From contig CAYYZY010000209.1 of assembly GCA_964475955.1 (NCBI GenBank), positions 1 through 13,086 on the forward strand: 13,086 nucleotides of DNA, given 5' to 3'. Numbering within the stretch: position 1 is the stretch's first letter; every line of letters starts with the position of its first letter. Under the pieces are notes generated by a model. That model was not told where the DNA came from. It made no database searches and saw only the letters and a list, made by a program, of their open reading frames with translations. The stretch comes from DATKZH01 sp964475955 (GTDB lineage: Bacteria > Planctomycetota > Planctomycetia > Pirellulales > Thermoguttaceae). Of this stretch, positions 7,398-13,086 are shown piece after piece. Made by a program: the position numbers and the translations under genes.

Positions 7398-8882
7398 TCA
7401 ACACTTGGCGACTTCCTCGGGGCGTTTCGGCACCACCGCCGGAACGTCCCCGATCAGTCCCCGCTTCGCCTGCTCGGCCGGGCAGTACCAGAAGCAGCGG
7501 CCGCAGGAGACGCAGCTTGCGCGGTCGGGCAGGTACTCGTCGCGGCGTCGGCGCACGGAGAGGTGGATCAGCTTCCCCCCGATCACCAGTCCCACCCAAA
7601 CGCCCAGCCAAGTGTTGGCCGTCGCGAACATCGCGTGTCGGGCGATCGCCTCCTTATAGAGATCGCGGACGGGCCGGCCGCTCTCGCGGAAGGCGTCGCT
7701 GGCGTCGGTGGTCCCCTCGACCGCGCCGGCCTCCTCCAGGCGCACCCGATCGGCCAGGCGCACCGTGGGGTCGAGCTGCGCAAGCGGCGCGCCGGCGTAG
7801 CTCCCCAGCCAGGCCCCCAGGCCGACGAGCACCGGCGCCAGCACCAGCAAGGCGGCCAGCCGCCGGCGGCCCCGGCGTCGCTCGGCCGGCGATTGGTCGA
7901 CCGTCGGCTCGCGGATTGCCCCGTAAGGGCAGGCGTCGGCACACAGGCCGCACTTGATGCACTCCTCCGGCGGGATGCGCACGTGCCACTTCGACAGTCG
8001 CGAGAGCCACCGCAACACCACGCCGTAGGGACAAAAATACCGGCAGTACGGCCGCCCGATGAAGATCCCGGCCAGCAGGAACGAACCGCCCAGGATCAGC
8101 AGGTTCAGGCTGCCCGAAAGCCGGAAGAAGCTCACGAACGGATCGTATTCGCAGATGATGAACGCCGTCCCCGTGGCGGCAAACACCACGGCGAGGCCCA
8201 GGTAGACGTACGCCAGCAGGCCCAGGGCGTGCTCCAGCCACGTGGGCACCTTCACCGGGCGCACGGCCACCAATTCCTGCACCGCCCCCAAAGGGCAGAC
8301 CGCGGCGCAAAAGGTGCGCCCGAAGAACAGCGTCGCCAAAAGCGGCAACACGAAGAAGGCCAGGATCGGCCACGAGACCGCGTAGGTCGCGTCGAACAGC
8401 CCGAGGGTCACGTTCTGGATCGCCCCGATCGAGCAGACGCAGCCCGCGCGCCAGAACCCGAACCAGGCCAGCGAGCCCACCGCCAGCAGGAACAGGCCCC
8501 GGCGCGACCGCCGCGCCAGCGCCAGGTAGCTGGCCAAGGCGAGCGCAACCGCCAGCGCCGCCACGTGGACGTATTCCAACCACCCCGACTCCGGCTCGGG
8601 AAACTCCGCCGTGGGCACCGGATGACCGGGGATCTCCGGCCGGGCAATGAACTCCTGGCCCCAGGCCGTCGAAGTCGCCGCCAGGAGGAGGAACAAGGCG
8701 AGCCACGGTGCCGGACGATAGTCCGCGAGGCCGCGGCGCCCGACATCCGCCTGTAGGGAACGGCCTCTGAGCCGTTCCGAGGTCCCGGCCATGACGGAAC
8801 GCCGCGGAGGGCGTTCGCTAAAGCCACCCTCGCGTGTCGCACGGTCGGAAGGGCCGGGCATCGGGTCAGGAAGCTTCGTCAT
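7398..8882 (-). CDS. Polytopic NapH/NosR-like iron-sulfur membrane protein
   Basis: This 494-residue protein belongs to the membrane ferredoxins related to NapH and the C-terminal part of NosR. There is a signal-like helix (about 59-76, ending STAWGQEF), then about seven more hydrophobic segments (roughly 104-122, 129-146, 168-188, 214-236, 256-277, 341-359, 421-438). Cysteine motifs include GCVCSIG (C148, C150), FCAAVCPLGA (C192-x3-C196-P) and YCRYFCPYG (C280-x3-C284-P), then two classical [4Fe-4S] sites (C308, C311, C314, C318; C457, C460, C463, C467). Family members pass electrons between quinol and periplasmic or cytoplasmic clusters. The NosR FMN-binding domain is absent. The ATG at 8882 overlaps the upstream stop as ATGA, which implies coupled translation; a second in-frame ATG at 8792 would give 464 residues. 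Both candidate starts lie upstream of a palindrome that must therefore be translated. Confidence 0.85.
   Translation of the reverse strand: MTKLPDPMPGPSDRATREGGFSERPPRRSVMAGTSERLRGRSLQADVGRRGLADYRPAPWLALFLLLAATSTAWGQEFIARPEIPGHPVPTAEFPEPESGWLEYVHVAALAVALALASYLALARRSRRGLFLLAVGSLAWFGFWRAGCVCSIGAIQNVTLGLFDATYAVSWPILAFFVLPLLATLFFGRTFCAAVCPLGAVQELVAVRPVKVPTWLEHALGLLAYVYLGLAVVFAATGTAFIICEYDPFVSFFRLSGSLNLLILGGSFLLAGIFIGRPYCRYFCPYGVVLRWLSRLSKWHVRIPPEECIKCGLCADACPYGAIREPTVDQSPAERRRGRRRLAALLVLAPVLVGLGAWLGSYAGAPLAQLDPTVRLADRVRLEEAGAVEGTTDASDAFRESGRPVRDLYKEAIARHAMFATANTWLGVWVGLVIGGKLIHLSVRRRRDEYLPDRASCVSCGRCFWYCPAEQAKRGLIGDVPAVVPKRPEEVAKC
8757..8778. repeat. REP-like palindrome inside the NapH-like coding sequence
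   Basis: GGAACGGC (8757-8764) and GCCGTTCC (8771-8778) form a perfect 8 bp stem around a 6 nt loop. It lies 3' (on the coding strand) of both candidate start codons of the NapH-like gene and so falls within the translated N-terminal region, just before the signal helix, encoding residues around ERLRGRS. Confidence 0.7.
8797..8816. repeat. Second REP-like palindrome near the NapH-like start
   Basis: GAACGCC (8797-8803) and GGCGTTC (8810-8816) form a perfect 7 bp stem around a 6 nt loop. It has the same architecture (GAACGSC arm, 6 nt loop) as the palindrome 18 bp away. It lies between the two candidate start codons (8882 and 8792) of the NapH-like gene, so whether it is translated depends on which is used. 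Confidence 0.65.
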
Positions 8883-9484
8883 GCGTCGCGCGCCTTCCCT
8901 TCCACCAACTGCCGCGCCTTCGACTTCAAGAGGTAGGGATCGCCGGCCGGCACGCGGCGGAACGCCTGGGTCGGACAGGCAATGGCGATCGAGCACTGGT
9001 TGCAGTCGAGGCACAGCGAGTGGTCGACCTGCAAATAGAGCGATCCGTTCATCATCGCGCAGCCCTTCACGCACTTGCCGCAGCCGATGCACTTGGGCGC
9101 GTCGATGTGGTACTCGAACCGGCCCACGCCCCCCTCCTCGGTCACCCGTTCGCGGCGGATGGCTCCGGTCGGGCAGAGCTGGTTCTCCGCCCCCGTGTCG
9201 AGCGAGAGGTAGCCCAGGTCGAAGTAGCCGGTGCACAGGTCGCACATGCCGCACATCGCGTAGCACTGAAACGCCTTCACCGCGGAGACGTCGAGAACGC
9301 AGTGCGTCGCGCAGTTGCCGCAGGCCATGCACTCGTCCGGGTCGATCTGCCAGACGTGCTCCTCACGCCGCCCCAGGTTCGCCCCCATCACGCCGGCTGC
9401 CCCGCCCAGCGCGAGCGCCCCGGCAACCCGGGCGCCGTCGCGGAGGAACTTGCGGCGGTCGGTCGGTCCGTTCCGATTGGCCAT
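8879..9484 (-). CDS. Tat-exported poly-ferredoxin, NapG-like
   Basis: This 201-residue protein starts with a twin-arginine signal, D-R10-R11-K-F-L, followed by a hydrophobic Ala/Gly stretch (about 17-35), so a folded, cluster-loaded protein should be exported to the periplasm, possibly still tethered. Four sets of cysteines follow: C52, C55, C58, C62; C74, C78, C81, C84 with a distant C104-P; C132, C135, C138, C142; and C158, C161, C164, C170-P. This fits four [4Fe-4S] clusters, as in NapG and related electron-transfer subunits. The second and fourth sets have irregular spacing. GAGG lies 9 nt before the ATG at 9484. The stop overlaps the NapH-like start by ATGA, and a NapG-NapH type pair is the obvious reading. 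No NapA, NapB or other periplasmic reductase is encoded nearby, so the partner is unknown. Confidence 0.85.
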   Translation of the reverse strand: MANRNGPTDRRKFLRDGARVAGALALGGAAGVMGANLGRREEHVWQIDPDECMACGNCATHCVLDVSAVKAFQCYAMCGMCDLCTGYFDLGYLSLDTGAENQLCPTGAIRRERVTEEGGVGRFEYHIDAPKCIGCGKCVKGCAMMNGSLYLQVDHSLCLDCNQCSIAIACPTQAFRRVPAGDPYLLKSKARQLVEGKARDA

Positions 9485-9490
9485 GCGCGG

Positions 9491-9736
9491 TTACCTCGTT
9501 TCTTCTCGGCGCGCCGATCGCGCCCGGGGAAACTCGCAACGGCTCGCCGCCGGGCAATCGCGGCAGCGCGTCGTCAGGCGGCAACGCCCGGTCGACGAAC
9601 GTCCCCCGCCCCGGCCGAGCAATCCGCCCGAGAGCCCGACTAGGGCCCCCAGGGCCAGGTACCGCCCCCAACTGCGCAGGGTTTCCCGGCGATTCTGTCG
9701 GCCCTCGGCCGGTTCGTGCTCAGTCGGCGTCGGCAT
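9491..9736 (-). CDS. Small membrane protein with C-x5-C-x2-C-x5-C motif
   Basis: I do not recognise a named family for this 81-residue protein. A basic N-terminus with an Arg pair (NRRETLRSW, 15-23) precedes one hydrophobic segment (about 24-40), and a short basic tail holds four evenly arranged cysteines, C52-x5-C58-x2-C61-x5-C67. The arrangement could bind an iron-sulfur cluster or zinc, or form two disulfides. The Arg pair resembles a Tat signal but lacks the usual F-L after it. The ATG at 9736 lies 17 bp inside the preceding gene and the stop is 6 bp before the NapG-like ATG, so it is tightly embedded between redox genes. That position argues for a real gene acting with the ferredoxins, perhaps as an assembly factor or small membrane subunit (inferred). 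Confidence 0.7.
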   Translation of the reverse strand: MPTPTEHEPAEGRQNRRETLRSWGRYLALGALVGLSGGLLGRGGGRSSTGRCRLTTRCRDCPAASRCEFPRARSARREETR

Positions 9737-10844
9737 CGCTCGTATCCAAATCGTTGTTGTCGTCTTCCGCTCCGGCCGGCTCCTTGCGCTCGTACACGCG
9801 CACCAGCGCCCGCGCGAAATCGAGGATCAGCACCCGGCCCCGACGGTCGGCCGCCACGTCGACCGCCTTGTATTCGTGATCGAACCGGCCCTCGCTCCCC
9901 GCAGCGGTCGCCGGGCCGCTCCCGGAATCCAACTGCTCGGGCCCCGCCAAGACGCCCTCGAACTGGCCGTCGACCGTGTACACCTTCACGCGCAAAAGGC
10001 CCTTCTCGGCGGTGACGAACGAGCCGTCGGGAAGCAGCGCGAAGTAGGCCGGGTTGCAGCAGCCGAAGAAGCCTTCGACGTCGGCCGACGACTCGCCCCA
10101 GAACAGCTCCAGCGTGCCGTCGAACGTGTAGGCCTCCAGGCGCCGGGCCCCCGGATTGATGACCCACAGCAGGGGCTCGTCGTCTTCCCGGGCGGCAACG
10201 GCTACGTCGAAGAAAGGGCTGGGAATCACGAACCCGGGGACGCCGCGATCCGGGTCGCGCCGCCCGATCCGACCGAGCAAGTCTCCCGAGGTACTGTAAC
10301 GGAGGACGACGCGGCCCCCGCAGTCGGCCACGAAGACGTCCTCCCCGGCCAGGGCAATCCCGGTCGGCCGCGCCTTCTCGCCGGGCAGTTCCCACGTGCC
10401 GGCCGGGTTGCCCTCGGCGTCGAGCACCTCGATCGCCCGGCCCACGGCCGCATAGGTGCGCCCCGGGAAAGCGTGGTCGGCGCCCCCCACGGCCAGGCAC
10501 GTCGGCTCGCCGTCGAGCGGGAGCTTCGACCTCAGCGTGCCGGAAGGCTCGAACACGCAGACCGCCTCGTCGCCGGCCACGTAGATCCGGTCTTCCGGCC
10601 CGATGGCCACCCCGCGGGCATCCTGCAACCCGGTTGCGATTTGGCCCGTCTCCTCGAAAAGGAACAGCGCCGGGTCGATCTTCTCGTACTGCTCGATCTC
10701 GTAGTCGAAGCGGTCGGCAAGCCCGCTGCCCTGCTCGCCCGAACGGTCGTTCCAAACCAGCGCAACCACGCCGGCGGCGATTGCGACGACGATGATCGCA
10801 GCGATCCACCAGTTGGCCTGGGCGACGGCGGGCCGATTGCTCAT
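9720..10844 (-). CDS. Membrane-anchored NHL-type beta-propeller protein
   Basis: This 374-residue protein has one N-terminal transmembrane anchor (about 13-31) and a body of NHL-like blades: repeats such as ARGVAIGPEDRIYVA, PTGIALAGEDVFVAD, PAYFALLPDGSFVTAE and VDVAADRRGRVLILD. These fit a six-bladed propeller exposed outside the cytoplasmic membrane. A conserved-looking FFGCCNP at 259-265 places two adjacent cysteines (C262, C263) before one blade. The protein ends in a strongly acidic Asp/Asn-rich tail (about 360-374). Function is unknown; NHL propellers usually bind protein or carbohydrate partners, and here a scaffold or sensor for the redox complex is possible. There is no Shine-Dalgarno sequence before the ATG at 10844. 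It lies 74 bp after the first propeller gene and its 3' end overlaps the next gene by 17 bp. Confidence 0.85.
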   Translation of the reverse strand: MSNRPAVAQANWWIAAIIVVAIAAGVVALVWNDRSGEQGSGLADRFDYEIEQYEKIDPALFLFEETGQIATGLQDARGVAIGPEDRIYVAGDEAVCVFEPSGTLRSKLPLDGEPTCLAVGGADHAFPGRTYAAVGRAIEVLDAEGNPAGTWELPGEKARPTGIALAGEDVFVADCGGRVVLRYSTSGDLLGRIGRRDPDRGVPGFVIPSPFFDVAVAAREDDEPLLWVINPGARRLEAYTFDGTLELFWGESSADVEGFFGCCNPAYFALLPDGSFVTAEKGLLRVKVYTVDGQFEGVLAGPEQLDSGSGPATAAGSEGRFDHEYKAVDVAADRRGRVLILDFARALVRVYERKEPAGAEDDNNDLDTSDADAD

Positions 10845-10918
10845 GGGACGGTCGGGCTCGTTGGGGGGGCGGAGTGCCAGGGCGGGCGAAGCAAGGGGCA
10901 GGGGGTTCGTTCTCGGGG

Positions 10919-12337
10919 CTACTTCGCGGAGACGTCGAGGCAGGCCATTCGGGTGACGTCGCGGAGGATCAGCCGGCCGCCGACCATCGCCATCGGCCCC
11001 CAGGCGTCGTGGCCGTGTTCGAACACCTGGAACTTGTCGAGCGGATTGTACGCCCGGGGCGTGGCCTCGGCCACGGTGAGCAGGCCCTCGCTATCCATCA
11101 CGTAGATCAGACCGTCGGCGATCAGGTAGGGGCCGCGCTCGAACTTGTCGCGCCCGCTGTTCCACACTTCGTTCCCCTCCAGGTCGAGGCAGGCCAGTTG
11201 CTTGCCGCCCGGATTGGTGCGAACGCCGTAAATATGGCCCTCGTACAGGATCGGCGTCTGCTGCTCCGACTCGAACCGCCGCGGCTTCAGGCGGAACAGC
11301 GTTTCGGGGACGATCCGGCCGCCGCGCCCTTCCAGCCGAAGCATGAGGCTGCCGGCGTTGTACCCGCCGCAGAAGAAGATCCGGCCGTCGCCTACCGGAA
11401 GGGGCGAGGGGCACGTGGCCATCTTGCCGACCCATTCGGTCGTCTCCCAGAGCACCGAACCGTCGTCGGCCGAGATGCCGGCCACCCCCTCCGACCCGCA
11501 GTAGACGTACATGCGCCGGCCGCCGAAGTCCATCGGCACGATCGACGTGTGCGTCATGTCCCAGTCGTGCAGCTTGGGGCTCTCCCACACGACCTCGCCC
11601 GTGCGGTAGTCCACCGCCACCATGAACGCCTCCCCCGACGGCGCCAGGATCACCCGCCCCCGGTCGACCAGCGGACACTGGCCCGTGTGCCACTGGGGCA
11701 CGGTCGCCCCGTAGCGGCCGACCATGTCCAAAAGCCACAGGCCCCGGCCGGTCTCCGCGTCCCAGCAGACCACGTGGCAACGGGGGCCGATCGAGATCAC
11801 GTGCCCGTCGGCCACCGCGGGCACGGTCCGCGACATGCCGTGGCTGTCCATCACCACGACCGGGTAGCTGTTGCGCCAGATCTCTTGGCCGTCGTGAAGC
11901 CCCAGGCACCGCATCGTGTCGGCCTGGTTCTCCACGTCGTAGTCGAGCACGTAGACGCGCCCGTCCGCGATGGCCGCCCCCGCGTGCCCGGGGCCAAGTT
12001 CGACCCTCCAGAGGTCCTCCGGGCCGCCCTCGGGCCACTTCCGGGCCAGCGGCACGCCGTCGCGGCAGATGCCGTCGCGATCCGGCCCGCGAAACCACGG
12101 CCACGCGCCCGGCAGATCGAGCGCCTCGACGGCCGCCGGGCGCTCGGCGACGATCGGCTCACCCACGTCGGGCGGCGGCAGGCCCTCCACGGAACTCGTC
12201 CCCGCCTCGCGATCCAGCCCGGGCACCCGCGCATGGAGGCCTCCCACCGTGCCCGTGTTCAGCCAAACGGCCACGAGCACGACGCACAGCCCGGCCAAAC
12301 CGGCCGGAGCCAGATGATTGAACCGCAGGTATCGCAT
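10919..12337 (-). CDS. Membrane-anchored PQQ-like beta-propeller protein, first gene of the operon
   Basis: This 472-residue protein has a short basic N-terminus, one hydrophobic segment (about 9-27) acting as anchor or signal peptide, a low-complexity spacer (about 30-75) and a PQQ-like propeller of about 395 residues. The propeller opens with AWPWFRGPDRDG (78-89), the same W-x-F/W-R-G-P entry seen in the other propeller of this operon. Blade motifs include DAETGRGLW, DYRTGEVVW, DDGSVLWE and DLEGNEVWN. Homologous folds occur in BamB and in quinoprotein dehydrogenases; I see no evidence of a catalytic site. It probably lies outside the cytoplasmic membrane. The ATG at 12337 sits immediately downstream of a good promoter match with essentially no leader, and there is no Shine-Dalgarno sequence. 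As the first gene it would be made before the redox subunits, consistent with a structural or sensory role (inferred). Confidence 0.87.
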   Translation of the reverse strand: MRYLRFNHLAPAGLAGLCVVLVAVWLNTGTVGGLHARVPGLDREAGTSSVEGLPPPDVGEPIVAERPAAVEALDLPGAWPWFRGPDRDGICRDGVPLARKWPEGGPEDLWRVELGPGHAGAAIADGRVYVLDYDVENQADTMRCLGLHDGQEIWRNSYPVVVMDSHGMSRTVPAVADGHVISIGPRCHVVCWDAETGRGLWLLDMVGRYGATVPQWHTGQCPLVDRGRVILAPSGEAFMVAVDYRTGEVVWESPKLHDWDMTHTSIVPMDFGGRRMYVYCGSEGVAGISADDGSVLWETTEWVGKMATCPSPLPVGDGRIFFCGGYNAGSLMLRLEGRGGRIVPETLFRLKPRRFESEQQTPILYEGHIYGVRTNPGGKQLACLDLEGNEVWNSGRDKFERGPYLIADGLIYVMDSEGLLTVAEATPRAYNPLDKFQVFEHGHDAWGPMAMVGGRLILRDVTRMACLDVSAK

Positions 12338-12345
12338 ACAGTTTC

Positions 12346-12374
12346 ATCGTATCGCAAACACCGCACAGTGCCAA
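12346..12374 (-). promoter_or_regulatory. Candidate sigma70-type promoter of the eight-gene operon
   Basis: On the minus strand TTGGCA (12374-12369) and TACGAT (12351-12346) are spaced by exactly 17 bp, matching 5/6 and 4/6 consensus positions. The expected start site falls at about 12337-12340, and the ATG of the first gene is at 12337, so the mRNA would be leaderless or nearly so. No Shine-Dalgarno sequence is present, which agrees with that. Confidence 0.5.
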
Positions 12375-12701
12375 CGACCGCGCCGAGGTAGGGCCTAAGG
12401 CTCCGGGCGGGGCGGACCGGCGACGGCCCGCGACACCTTCGCCATCGGTGGCGGCTCCGGGCTGCGGCATCCGTTTGGCTGGCCGTCCTGCCCGCAGCGG
12501 GCGTTCGTCCGATCGCCTGCAATTCCCCGCTCTTCGGGGGGGAGGCAAAGAATCGGCATTCGCGCAGAAAAACTCGCGAGCAGACTATTGCCACGACCGC
12601 CCCCCGGAGCGAGAATGGGTAGACGTGGGCCCTGCAACTCGCCCCCCCGGAAGACGCAACGGCCCCGCGGAGGAATCGGGGGCGAGGTTGTGGGCGTCGA
12701 C

Positions 12702-12780
12702 TCTGCTGAAATCCTGCCGAGATCTGCGGGTCCTGCCCAGATCTTCCCATTCCTGCCGAAATTTGAACGATCTGCCTCGC
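12702..12780. repeat. Degenerate direct repeat with 19-20 bp period
   Basis: Three clear units begin with TCCTGCC at 12712, 12731 and 12751, each followed by a purine-rich GA/CAG then ATCT or ATTT. Weaker flanking copies lie at 12702 (TCTGCTGAAA) and 12771 (TCTGCCTCG). The spacing of 19, 20 and 20 bp is close to two helical turns, so matching bases recur on nearly the same face of the DNA. It lies about 370-440 bp upstream of the operon start and 220-290 bp upstream of the right-hand gene. Confidence 0.55.
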
Positions 12781-12996
12781 AACACCTTTTGGGCAGCGAG
12801 GAGGACTTCTGGATATGCCCGAGCAACGAGCCCGGCCCTCGGGTCGGGTACCGTCGACGCAATGGACGAGCAATCGGTAACACGCCGGCGCGCAAAGCGT
12901 GCGCCGAACTTTGAAGGTCAGTCAACCGTATCGCAGAGGCTTGCCGGCAGCAGTAAGGCTTCCTTTCGCGACAGCCCCGGTTTGAGGTGTCCCGTG

Positions 12997-13086
12997 ATGA
13001 AAGCAACGGCCACTACGCTTTTCGTACTCACGCTCACGTTGGCGGGCTTGATTTCCACCCACGGCGAGGCGGCCGAAGAGAAGGCC
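12997..13086 (+). CDS. N-terminus of a secreted protein (runs off right edge)
   Basis: Thirty codons are visible from an ATG at 12997 to the window end with no stop. The translation starts MKATATTLFVLTLTLAGLIS and continues THGEAAEEKA, a standard Sec signal peptide with basic start, hydrophobic core and a likely cleavage after an Ala near residues 24-26. GAGG at 12984-12987 lies about 9 nt before the ATG, which supports the start; a GTG immediately before it (12994) is in frame. It is divergent from the operon. Nothing of the mature protein is visible, so no function can be given. Confidence 0.65.
   Translation, partial: MKATATTLFVLTLTLAGLISTHGEAAEEKA

Larger units (their letters stand above)
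12338..12996. other. Divergent intergenic region between the operon and the secreted-protein gene
   Basis: About 660 bp separate the two divergent start codons. I find no credible gene: the frames present are short on conserved features and rich in Arg, Pro, Ser and Gly. It holds the candidate operon promoter (12346-12374), a degenerate direct repeat (12702-12780), and small GC-rich stems at 12525-12539 (CCCCG/CGGGG, 5 nt loop) and 12886-12906 (CGGCGC/GCGCCG, 9 nt loop), neither followed by a T-tract. I did not find a defensible plus-strand promoter for the right-hand gene. Confidence 0.55.

Noticed and set aside
5351..12337. Calling the propeller proteins quinoprotein (PQQ) dehydrogenases
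   Set aside because: The blades resemble PQQ-like repeats but no catalytic Asp/disulfide arrangement or haem c motif could be identified, and the fold is widely used as a scaffold.
9315..12391. Long plus-strand frames opposite the propeller genes (9315-11105 and 10874-12391)
   Set aside because: Both are antisense to well-supported propeller proteins and have no recognisable motifs.
12525..12539. Intrinsic terminator in the right intergenic region
   Set aside because: The stem is only 5 bp, has no T-tract, and lies upstream of both divergent genes where no transcript is expected to end.
12702..12780. CRISPR array
   Set aside because: Units are degenerate, 19-20 bp in period with no separate spacers, and no cas genes are present.
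12395..13006. A 203-codon minus-strand frame in the right intergenic region
   Set aside because: It has no domain, is Arg/Pro/Ser-rich, crosses the degenerate repeats and would overlap the start of the secreted-protein gene.

Overview
This GC-rich window reads as a bacterial chromosome segment, most likely from the Planctomycetes (Pirellulales-like). The basis is indirect: membrane-anchored PQQ-like and NHL-like beta-propellers with the W-x-F/W-R-G-P motif, weak or absent Shine-Dalgarno sequences, and short palindromes between and inside genes. No taxonomic marker gene is present, so this placement is an inference.

Layout. Positions 1-470 (minus) hold the N-terminal third of an IS701-type DDE transposase that runs off the left edge. 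About 400 bp of non-coding DNA with the probable IS end and one candidate promoter follows. A small plus-strand hotdog acyl-CoA thioesterase (870-1292) converges on the block that dominates the window: eight minus-strand genes from 12337 down to 1313 with gaps of at most 88 bp and two overlaps, probably one operon. In order of transcription they are: a membrane-anchored PQQ-like propeller; a membrane-anchored NHL/six-bladed propeller; an 81-aa membrane protein with four spaced cysteines; a Tat-exported poly-ferredoxin (NapG-like); a polytopic NapH/NosR-like iron-sulfur protein; a three-TM protein with a PQQ-like propeller; a fused NuoE-NuoF NADH-oxidising flavo-iron-sulfur protein with an extra 2[4Fe-4S] tail; and a 2Fe-2S/GltD-like/4Fe-4S protein. 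Positions 12338-12996 are non-coding, with a candidate near-leaderless operon promoter and a degenerate 19-20 bp repeat. A plus-strand secreted protein starts at 12997 and runs off the right edge.

How the genes may work together (inference). The last two genes resemble the NADH-handling core of electron-bifurcating complexes (HydBC/HndAC plus an Nfn/Stn-type GltD subunit). The middle genes resemble the membrane and periplasmic ferredoxins of the NapGH/NosR type, and the propeller proteins would sit outside the cytoplasmic membrane. No hydrogenase H-cluster subunit, molybdopterin enzyme, cytochrome or other recognisable terminal catalytic subunit is encoded here. The GltD-like protein also appears to lack the NAD(P)H-binding domain of its family. 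The simplest reading is a membrane-linked route between cytoplasmic NAD(H) and a quinone or periplasmic partner, with the final donor or acceptor unknown. This combination is the most interesting thing in the window.
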